Of a DNA stretch of 64,000 nt, positions 56,087 to 62,601 are shown one piece after another; within the stretch, counting starts at the first letter, position 1; every line of letters begins with the position of its first letter. This DNA comes from Tahibacter harae. GTDB lineage: Bacteria > Pseudomonadota > Gammaproteobacteria > Xanthomonadales > Rhodanobacteraceae. The translations under genes were made by a program, and so were the position numbers. The notes under the pieces are model-generated. The model did no database searches. It was given only the letters and a program-made list of their open reading frames with translations, and was not told the origin of the DNA. The DNA lies in NCBI RefSeq assembly GCF_024437735.1, contig NZ_JANFQO010000007.1, positions 124,001-188,000 of the forward strand, read 5' to 3'.

Positions 56087-56270
56087 GCCCCGAACCCCAA
56101 GCGCCCACTCGAATCCCGAACCTCGAATCCCGAACCTCGAATCCCGAACCTCGAATCCCGAACCTCGAATCCCGAACCTCGAATCCCGAACCTCGAATCC
56201 CGAACCTCGAATCCCGAACCGAACCCCGAACTTCGAATCCCGGATACCAGGTCCCAAATCCCGAATCGAC
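56087..56270. repeat. filler repeats with eight 14-bp tandem units upstream of alr
   Basis: 56110-56221 contains eight head-to-tail copies of CGAATCCCGAACCT; seven are exact and the eighth differs only in its last base. Degenerate units continue to 56270, five bases before the alr ATG. Since 14 is not a multiple of three, each frame cycles through three units (42 bp, 14 codons). Confidence 0.93.
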
Positions 56271-56274
56271 CCTC

Positions 56275-57351
56275 ATGAGCCGCACCACCGTAGCCACCAT
56301 CCACCTCGACGCCCTGCGTGCCAACCTCGCCCGCATCCGTGCGCTCAGCGCCGGCGCCAAGGTGATGGCGGTGGTCAAGGCCGATGGTTACGGCCATGGC
56401 CTGGAACGTGTGGCGCGGGCGCTGGCCGATGCCGATGCCTTCGGTGTCGCGGCGATTGCCGACGGGCAGCGTCTGCGGGCGGCGGGACATGCGCAGCGCA
56501 TCGTGGTGCTGTCGGGGCCGGACGAGGCGAATGATCTGGCCGAAATGCGCCGTCTGCGCCTGGATGCGGTGATCCATCATCCCAGCCAGATCGAATGGCT
56601 GGAGGCCGACACAGATCCGCGCCCGCTCGCGGTCTGGCTCAAGCTCGATACCGGCATGCACCGGCTGGGCTTCGCGCCCGAAGCCGCGCAGGCCGCCCAT
56701 GCACGCCTGCGGGCGGTGGGCTCGGTGGAAGACGAAATCGTGCTGATGACGCATTTCGCCGCGTCCGACGAATTCGACAACGGCGCCACCGCGGCGCAGA
56801 TCGCGCGTTTCAACGCCGTCACCGCTGCCCTGCCCGGCCCGCGCTGCCTGGCCAATTCCGCCGCCATCCTGGGCTGGCCGGCCGCGCGCGGCGACTGGGT
56901 GCGCGCCGGCGGCCTGCTGTACGGACTGTCGGTGGTCGCCGGCACGAGCGGCAGCGAACTGGGTTTCGCACCGGCCATGAGCCTGAGCACACGCCTGATC
57001 GCGATAAACCCGCTGCGCCGCGGCGAGTGCGTCGGCTATGCCGGCACCTGGGAATGCCCCGAGGACATGACCATGGGCGTCATCGCCATCGGTTACGGCG
57101 ACGGTTATCCGCGCAGCGCGGCCAGCGGTACGCCGGTGCTGATCGGCGGCGAACGCGCCGAAATCATAGGCCGCGTGTCCATGGATCTGATCACCCTGGA
57201 TCTGCGCAACGCGCCGTCGGCACGCATCGGCGACCGCGTATTGCTGTGGGGCCGCGGTCTGGCGGTGGAAGAAATCGCCGGACGCGCGGGCACGATCAGC
57301 TACGACCTGACCTGCGGCATGACCAAGCGCGTGCTGTTCGTCGAGGACTGA
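56275..57351 (+). CDS. alr: alanine racemase
   Basis: A 358-residue PLP enzyme making D-alanine for peptidoglycan. The PLP lysine is K35 in VVKADGYGHGLERV; the second catalytic base is Y255 in GECVGYAGTWE. The middle has LWLKLDTGMHRLGF and ANSAAILGWP. The C-terminal domain includes GYGDGYPRSAASGTPVLIGG and ends with RAGTISYDLTCGMTKRVLFVED. The ATG at 56275 is fixed by homology, yet the sequence before it is filler repeat and shows no Shine-Dalgarno. The last 114 bp of this gene are repeated twice, in diverged form, just downstream. Confidence 0.96.
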   Translation: MSRTTVATIHLDALRANLARIRALSAGAKVMAVVKADGYGHGLERVARALADADAFGVAAIADGQRLRAAGHAQRIVVLSGPDEANDLAEMRRLRLDAVIHHPSQIEWLEADTDPRPLAVWLKLDTGMHRLGFAPEAAQAAHARLRAVGSVEDEIVLMTHFAASDEFDNGATAAQIARFNAVTAALPGPRCLANSAAILGWPAARGDWVRAGGLLYGLSVVAGTSGSELGFAPAMSLSTRLIAINPLRRGECVGYAGTWECPEDMTMGVIAIGYGDGYPRSAASGTPVLIGGERAEIIGRVSMDLITLDLRNAPSARIGDRVLLWGRGLAVEEIAGRAGTISYDLTCGMTKRVLFVED

Positions 57352-57609
57352 GACCCGTGTACTGCGCTGGCCGCGTGCGGCTGTGGGCCGCAGCCCGGCG
57401 GTGGAAGAAGTATCCGGTCGCGCCGCCGCGATCAGCTGCGGCGTGACCAAGCGCGTACTGGTCGTCGAGGACTGAGGCCCGCGCACAGTGGCGGCCGCGT
57501 GCGGCTGTGGGGCCGCAGCCCGGCGGCGGAAGAAGTACCCGGTCGCGCCGGCGCGATCAGCTGCGACCTGATCCGCGGCCTGAGCAAGCGCATGCTGTTC
57601 GTTGAAGAC
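57238..57609 (+). repeat. tandem triplication of the 3' end of alr
   Basis: Three copies of one segment: 57238-57351 (the genuine alr end), 57375-57475 and 57499-57609. Shared anchors are CTGTGGGGCCGC, GGAAGAAnT, CGATCAGCT, AAGCGC(A/G)TnCTG and GAnGAC. Copy 2 has lost frame by short deletions but keeps KRVLVVED then TGA. Copy 3 keeps the frame across its whole length, encoding RLWGRSPAAEEVPGRAGAIS and GLSKRMLFVED, without the stop. The unit spacing is 124-137 bp. The second and third copies are more alike to each other than to the first. Confidence 0.9.
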
Positions 57610-57767
57610 CGGGTTGCGCGCGCGCCGACCTCCGCGGGCCAATGGCAGCCGCGGCCAGAACGTCAGTCTCGCCATCTGCGATCCGCCGCAGCCATCCTGC
57701 GCGCCGTTTGCGTCCGCGCCGCCGCCTCGGCGACGCTATCCCCTCGCCACAGCTATCAGGACCGCCC
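57352..57767. other. alr-radA gap containing two broken alr 3' copies
   Basis: 57352-57609 is occupied by the two extra alr tails; 57610-57767 is GC-rich with no recognised element apart from the likely radA promoter. No independent gene is supported. Confidence 0.65.
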
Positions 57768-59147
57768 ATGGCCAAGGCCAAGACCGCCTACGTCTGCAAC
57801 GAATGCGGCAGTGAACACAGCAAATGGCAGGGGCAATGCGCCGACTGCGGCGCCTGGAACTCGCTCAGCGAAATCGTGCTCAGCCCGGCGGCGAAGAATG
57901 CCCCGGCCGCGGCGCGCCGCAGCGGCTACGCCGGCGACGCCACCGCACCGCGCGTGCTGTCGCTGGATGCGGTGGCGCAGACCGTGGAGGCGCGCACGTC
58001 GATCGGCATAGGCGAGCTGGATCGCGTGCTCGGCGGCGGCCTGGTCGAAGGCTCGGTGGTGCTGATCGGCGGCGATCCGGGCATAGGCAAATCCACCTTG
58101 CTGCTGCAGATGCTCGGCGCCCTGGGCGAACGCCTCAACGGCCTCTACGTCACCGGCGAAGAATCCCTGGCCCAGGTCGCGGCGCGCGCCCAGCGCCTGG
58201 GGCTGCCTCTGGCGCCGCTGCGCGCGCTGGCCGAGACCTGCGTGGAACGCATCGTCGAACACGCCGCCGCGCACAAGCCCAAGGTGCTGATCATCGATTC
58301 CATCCAGACCATCTGGACGGAACTGCTGACCGCAGCGCCCGGGTCGGTCAGCCAGGTGCGCGAATCGGCGGCGCGGCTCACGCGCTTCGCCAAGGAATCC
58401 GGCATCAGCGTGTTCCTGGTCGGCCACGTGACCAAGGAGGGCGGCATCGCCGGCCCGCGCGTGCTGGAACATATGGTCGACGCCGTGCTGTATTTCGAAG
58501 GCGAATCCGGCAGCCGCTTCCGCGTGCTGCGGGCGTTCAAGAACCGCTTCGGCGCAGTCAACGAACTCGGCGTATTCGCCATGTCGGAAAAAGGCCTGCG
58601 CGAAGTGCCCAATCCTTCCGCCATCTTCCTCTCCGCCCACGCCGGCCCCACGCCGGGCAGCGCGGTCATGGTCACGCGCGAAGGCACGCGGCCGCTGCTG
58701 GTGGAAGTGCAGGCCCTGGTCGATCAGTCGCCGCTGGCCAATCCGCGCCGCGTCGCCCTGGGCCTGGAACAGAACCGCCTGGCGATGCTGCTGGCGGTAT
58801 TGCACCGCCACGGCGGCGCAGCGGTCTACGATCAGGACGTGTTCGTCAACGTAGTCGGCGGCATCCGCGTACAGGAAACCGCCGCCGACCTGCCCATCCT
58901 GTTCGCCATTCTCTCCAGCTTTCGCGACCGCGCCCTGCCCGACAAGCTGGTCGCCTTCGGCGAAGTCGGCCTGTCCGGCGAGATCCGCCCCGTGCCCAAC
59001 GGCGAGGAACGGCTCAAGGAAGCCGCCACGCACGGTTTCCTCAAGGCCGTGGTGCCCAAGGCGAACGCACCGAAGAAGGCAAGAATTGGAGAAATGGAAA
59101 TTGTCGGCGTGGAGCGCCTGAGCGAGGCGCTGAACGCAATTCTCTGA
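57768..59147 (+). CDS. radA: DNA repair and branch-migration protein RadA
   Basis: A 459-residue RecA-like helicase that helps resolve recombination intermediates. Zinc finger CNECGSEHSKWQGQCADCGAW at residues 10-30, Walker A GGDPGIGKSTLLLQ, Walker B VLIIDSIQTI and the RadA-specific KNRFG motif in FKNRFGAVNELGVF. The C-terminal Lon-protease-like domain begins about GGAAVYDQDVFVNVVGGIRVQE and lacks the catalytic serine. Length and order are normal. The start gives the conserved MAKAKTAYVC. Confidence 0.97.
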   Translation: MAKAKTAYVCNECGSEHSKWQGQCADCGAWNSLSEIVLSPAAKNAPAAARRSGYAGDATAPRVLSLDAVAQTVEARTSIGIGELDRVLGGGLVEGSVVLIGGDPGIGKSTLLLQMLGALGERLNGLYVTGEESLAQVAARAQRLGLPLAPLRALAETCVERIVEHAAAHKPKVLIIDSIQTIWTELLTAAPGSVSQVRESAARLTRFAKESGISVFLVGHVTKEGGIAGPRVLEHMVDAVLYFEGESGSRFRVLRAFKNRFGAVNELGVFAMSEKGLREVPNPSAIFLSAHAGPTPGSAVMVTREGTRPLLVEVQALVDQSPLANPRRVALGLEQNRLAMLLAVLHRHGGAAVYDQDVFVNVVGGIRVQETAADLPILFAILSSFRDRALPDKLVAFGEVGLSGEIRPVPNGEERLKEAATHGFLKAVVPKANAPKKARIGEMEIVGVERLSEALNAIL

Positions 59148-59211
59148 ACTGCCTGCGCATGCCGGCTGCCGCTGCAAAGCAGTCGCCGGCTGCGCGGGCG
59201 TCAGTACCGCA

Positions 59212-59814
59212 TCAGTCTTTCTTCGCCGCCGGCGGTGCCGGCAGCGCATCCTTGAACGCCTCGACCTGTATGCGCACCAGGATGCGGCCCATGCCGTTGT
59301 CGGCGTACTGGCTCATGCCCCAGTCGGCCCGGTCCAGCGTGGCCTGTGCATCGGCGCCGCAGACCGGCTTCTTGTAGTAGAAATGTTCGGTGCAGGTGAG
59401 GCTGTTGATCTTGAGCTTCAGCGGCTTGGTCACGCCGCGCAGCGTGAGCTTGCCGTCGACTTCCACCGGCTTGTCGCCTTCGAAACGCAGTTCGCCGGCA
59501 TAGGTCATGACCGGGAACCGGGCAGTATTCAGCCAATCCGCGGTGACAGCGTGTTCGTGCATGGAATCCAGGCCGAAATCGATGCTGTCGGTATCGACCT
59601 CGACCTTGACCGAACCCTTGTGGGCCGCCAGGTCCAGGCTGATCTCGCCGCGGCTGCGGTTGAACTTGCCGCGCCAGGTGGAAAGTCCCATATGCGGCAT
59701 TTCCAGGCTGGGATAGGTGTGCTCCGGGTCGATCACGTACTTCTCCGGCGCAGCGTAGGCCGGCAGGGTGACGGCAAAGGCCAGCAGGCCGAACAGGCAG
59801 GGATGCAGGTTCAT
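59212..59814 (-). CDS. YceI-family periplasmic lipid-binding protein
   Basis: A 200-residue exported protein with a lipocalin-like barrel that holds long polyisoprenoid or amide lipids. Signal peptide ending LPAYAAP; then the family opening YVIDPEHTYPSLEMPHMGLSTWRGKFN, VDTDSIDFGLDSMHEHAVTADWLN and the strand GDKPVEVDGKLTLRGVTKPLKLKI. A cysteine pair (SLTCTEHFYYKKPVCGAD) typical of a YceI subgroup is present. Length is usual. GAGGA lies upstream. The next gene on this strand starts 176 bp upstream, so it is independent. Confidence 0.93.
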   Translation of the reverse strand: MNLHPCLFGLLAFAVTLPAYAAPEKYVIDPEHTYPSLEMPHMGLSTWRGKFNRSRGEISLDLAAHKGSVKVEVDTDSIDFGLDSMHEHAVTADWLNTARFPVMTYAGELRFEGDKPVEVDGKLTLRGVTKPLKLKINSLTCTEHFYYKKPVCGADAQATLDRADWGMSQYADNGMGRILVRIQVEAFKDALPAPPAAKKD

Positions 59815-59990
59815 GGCGCAAATCCTCGGGCAGGGTGGGAACGGACGGTGAAGCCGCGGCCGCAGGATAGACGCCTGGGGCCGCGGCTTGCAGGAGCGTC
59901 GAACCAGGGCACTGCGGATCGACATGGCCGGCGCGTGGATCATGTCGCAGCGATGGCCGCGACTGCGGCCGCCCCACGCGGATTCATCCT

Positions 59991-60284
59991 CTACCGATCT
60001 GTGAAACCGCGTACGCCGATCACCATCCCCTCGCCATTGAAGCGGACGATGATGTAGCTGCTGGGACCGGTGGAATAGATCCAGTCCTCGCCTATCTGGG
60101 CGCCGTTTCGTCCTATCACCGCCCTGCGCCTGGACGGCTCGCCGCCCGCATCCATCACCCGCTTTTCGGTATCCCCCGCGGAAATCACCTTGCTCCCGAG
60201 CCGAACGGTCGAACTCGAAGAACCTGTATCCGCACCGGCCAGGCCGGCGTAAAGCAACACAAAAGCAATCACTGCAAATCGCAT
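59991..60284 (-). CDS. small exported DUF2845-like protein
   Basis: A 97-residue protein with a signal peptide (FVLLYAGLAGA) and a mature part TVRLGSKVISAGDTEKRVMDAGGEPSRRR, followed by an IGEDWIYSTG strand and YIIVRFNGEGMVIGVRG. The pattern G-x-x-V-x-x-G-D-T-x-x-x-V-x-x-x-x-G-x-P is that of DUF2845 and related SmpA/BamE-like small domains. Such proteins are typically envelope-associated; the role is unknown. GGGGGG-rich sequence precedes the ATG. Confidence 0.68.
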   Translation of the reverse strand: MRFAVIAFVLLYAGLAGADTGSSSSTVRLGSKVISAGDTEKRVMDAGGEPSRRRAVIGRNGAQIGEDWIYSTGPSSYIIVRFNGEGMVIGVRGFTDR

Positions 60285-60967
60285 AAATCCCCCCCGTTAC
60301 TGTCTGATGGACTGTCTCTACTGTCGCCGGGGCGCCTGCACTCCCAGCGTAATAGCGATCGCGTGGCGCGGACGGGCGTCCTGCTGAGGATCGGGACACC
60401 CACTTGCTGGCTCCTTCCCTAAGTCCGGACACCCAACGAATCAGGAGACAACGAATCAGGACACCCAATGAATGAAACGCGGCGAAGCGGCCCCAGGCTG
60501 TTGGACGTACGAGCCCGCCATCCATCAAACACCCGTGCCAGAAATCGAGAAACCTGAAGAAACCGGATCGACCGGCTTGGCGGGAGGAATGATTCGAGAC
60601 AACCACCAACCATCGCGAGCCGGTCCGTCTTCCGATTCAGAAAGTCCCATCCCTAGGCAAATCAGCCCTCTAGGGCATATCAGGACACCCACAAACCGCC
60701 TGCTTGGCTGACTCAAGCCTGTTTCCCCGCTAGATCAGCGCTAGATCAGGACACCCACAAATCGAGCGAACCGCGACACCTTCGACCATTAGCCCCGACC
60801 GGCCCGCCTTCCGCTCCAGAAAGTCGCGTCCCGAGCACTCCGGGACACCCACAAATCCCCACCCGACCAACCGACCGCTCAGGCCAACCTGCCAGTCCCC
60901 CCAATACCCTTGCCCCATCGCCTTCACTCCCCGATGCTGCCCACTGCCCCACCTCGGCCCGGCTCCG
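60285..60967. other. intergenic region with GGACACCCA repeats
   Basis: 680 bp without a credible gene. It holds six copies of GGACACCCA (see repeat entry) and short variants such as CAGGAGACAACGAATCA. A transposase gene is not present. Short open frames here are low in hydrophobics, lack ribosome sites and overlap the repeats. Confidence 0.6.
60394..60851. repeat. six copies of GGACACCCA (complement TGGGTGTCC)
   Basis: Positions 60394-60402, 60427-60435, 60459-60467, 60683-60691, 60749-60757 and 60843-60851, all in the same orientation. Four are preceded by a G or A-G (AGGACACCCA) and three continue with CAAA (ACACCCACAAA). Spacing is irregular: 33, 32, 224, 66, 94 bp. Confidence 0.88.
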
Positions 60968-61987
60968 ATGTTGACCAGCCTCACCCTGATCCTTATCGGC
61001 TTCTCCATCGCCAGCGCGGTCCTGCTGCTGGGCGCCAACCTGGCCGGCTACGGGCCGCCGGAGCAGAGCTGGCTGTCGCGCCTGGCCGCCGTCGTACTGC
61101 TGGCCGGCCTGGCCTGCCTGCAATGGCTGCACGGCGACTATCTGCTGCACGGCGGAGCGCTATTCCAGGCGCGCTATTACGCCAGCCTGCTGTACCTGGT
61201 CGATCCGGCCTTCTACCTGTTCTTCCTTGGCGTGTTGCAGCCGCCGGCGGCGAGCAATCCGCTGCGCCTGCTGCATTTCGCGCCGGTGGTGCTGGCCTGG
61301 CTGCTGCCGGCAGCGGTGGCGATACCGCTGGCGTTCGCGTTCGGCGCACTGCACGCGCTGCTGCTGTGGCGGCTGGTGCACGCACTGCGCGCACAGCGCC
61401 GGCATTTCCGGCTGGAGGCCGCCGCCTTCGCCGTGTTCGCGCTGATCGCCCTGGCCATACTGGTGCTGGGCCTGACCGCGCCGCTGCACAGCGAGCGGAA
61501 CTTCTTCCTCGGCTACGCCCTGCTGATCGGCCTGGCCTTCTGGCTGATCGTCTACCTCCTGCTGCGCTTCCCCGACCTGCTCGCGCGCGCCGCGGAGGCC
61601 GTGCGCAGCGCCTATGCCATTTCCACCCTGGGCCGTATCGACAGGGAACAGGTGCTGGCCCGGCTGCAGCGGCTGCTGCGCGAGGAAAAGGTCTATTGCG
61701 ACGAGAACCTCAGCCTGGCCAGCCTGGCGCAGCAGCTGGAGCTGACGCCGCACCAGTTGTCGGAGCTGATCAACTCCAGCTACGGCGTGGGCTTCTCGCG
61801 GCATATCCGCGAGCACCGGGTCGAGGCGGCCAAACACATGCTGCTGGCCGAACCGGAGGCCTCGGTGCTGTCCGTCGGCCTGGCTGTGGGCTTCACCTCG
61901 CAGTCGAATTTTTACGCCGCCTTCCGCGAGATCACCGGCGAGGTGCCGGGCCGGTTCCGCAAGCGCGGCGGTGAACAATCGCCCTGA
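60968..61987 (+). CDS. membrane-anchored AraC-family regulator
   Basis: A 339-residue protein with seven hydrophobic segments in its first 215 residues (LILIGFSIASAVLLLGANL, LAAVVLLAGLACL, LLHFAPVVLAWLLPAAVAIPLAF and others), then a cytosolic AraC domain. The first helix-turn-helix is LSLASLAQQLELTPHQLSELIN, the second SVLSVGLAVGFTSQSNFYAAFREITGEVPG. This places it in the group of AraC regulators that sense in the membrane, like those with 7TM-type domains. Its own gene has a repeat-filled upstream region. The neighbouring downstream genes are on the same strand but 230 bp away. Confidence 0.9.
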   Translation: MLTSLTLILIGFSIASAVLLLGANLAGYGPPEQSWLSRLAAVVLLAGLACLQWLHGDYLLHGGALFQARYYASLLYLVDPAFYLFFLGVLQPPAASNPLRLLHFAPVVLAWLLPAAVAIPLAFAFGALHALLLWRLVHALRAQRRHFRLEAAAFAVFALIALAILVLGLTAPLHSERNFFLGYALLIGLAFWLIVYLLLRFPDLLARAAEAVRSAYAISTLGRIDREQVLARLQRLLREEKVYCDENLSLASLAQQLELTPHQLSELINSSYGVGFSRHIREHRVEAAKHMLLAEPEASVLSVGLAVGFTSQSNFYAAFREITGEVPGRFRKRGGEQSP

Positions 61988-62217
61988 TCGCAGCGTCCAG
62001 GCCCGGCGCCGCGGGCGCACTGGCCATCAGATGCCCTCGCCCAAGCCCGGCCGGAAAGCCGCAAGCTTGCGGAATTATCTTTTCGGAAATTGGCAAAGCA
62101 CTGAAAAACAAACGGTTTCGTCACTAGCGAAAAAACCTGTTCCGCTTTTGTCATTGCGGAAGCGCCGGCGCCGCCGCCCGCGCAGGCTGGCCCCGTCCCT
62201 CCACGACGAGCCCCGCC

Positions 62218-62601
62218 ATGTCCGCCCTGCCGCCCATCACGGTCTTTTTCGACAGCTACTGCCCGGTCTGCCGGCGCGAAGTTGCCAGTCATCGCCGCCG
62301 CGCGCCGGATGCGCCCATCGTCTGGCGCGACCTCGCCACCGATCCCGCCGCCCTGGCCGGCCAGGATTTCGGCCTCGACGCCGCCCTGGCCCTGCTGCAT
62401 GTGCGCGACGCCCAGGGCCGGCTGCATATCGGCCTGGCCGCGCACCTGCAGCTGTGGGAGCGGCTGCCGGGCTGGCGCCATCTGGCCGCGGCGCTGCAGC
62501 GGCTTGCCTGGCTGCAGCGTCCGCTGGAAATGCTGTACCGGCTGTTCACCCGCCACCGTCCGGGCCTGGCCCGGCGCCGCCGGGAGCGCCGCCATGGCTG
62601 A
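62218..62601 (+). CDS. DCC-type thiol-disulfide oxidoreductase (DUF393)
   Basis: A 127-residue protein of the DUF393 family. It begins ITVFFDSYCPVCRREV, where C15 and C18 form the D-x-x-C-P-x-C redox motif of the thioredoxin-like fold. Then come APIVWRDLATDP, GRLHIGLAAHLQLWERLPGWRHL and a basic C-terminus. The gene overlaps the desaturase start by 8 bp, so the two are translationally coupled. Such proteins can act on redox enzymes; supply of reducing equivalents to the desaturase is possible but unproven. Confidence 0.9.
   Translation: MSALPPITVFFDSYCPVCRREVASHRRRAPDAPIVWRDLATDPAALAGQDFGLDAALALLHVRDAQGRLHIGLAAHLQLWERLPGWRHLAAALQRLAWLQRPLEMLYRLFTRHRPGLARRRRERRHG

Larger units (their letters stand above)
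55732..56274. other. dnaB-alr gap made largely of repeats
   Basis: More than half of this 540-bp gap is repetitive: a REP-like pair (55891-55935 and 56026-56068, facing each other), then filler repeats 56087-56270 including eight exact or near-exact 14-bp tandem units. It also contains a short AT-rich patch at 55780-55820. No gene is supported; the open frame through the repeats has no ribosome site of its own. Confidence 0.7.

Noticed and set aside
56110-56221. The 14-bp repeats looked at first like a CRISPR array.
   Set aside because: Units are contiguous with no spacers and are much too short; no cas gene is near.
56002-56274. A long N-terminal extension of alanine racemase through the repeat tract (peptide repeats of N-P-E-P-R-I-P type).
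   Set aside because: No ribosome site, composition entirely set by the repeats, and the alr N-terminus at 56275 fits the family.
57375-57609. Extra alr tails as a structured RNA or riboswitch of radA.
   Set aside because: They align with codons of the alr end and show no independent conserved helix; partial gene duplication explains them.
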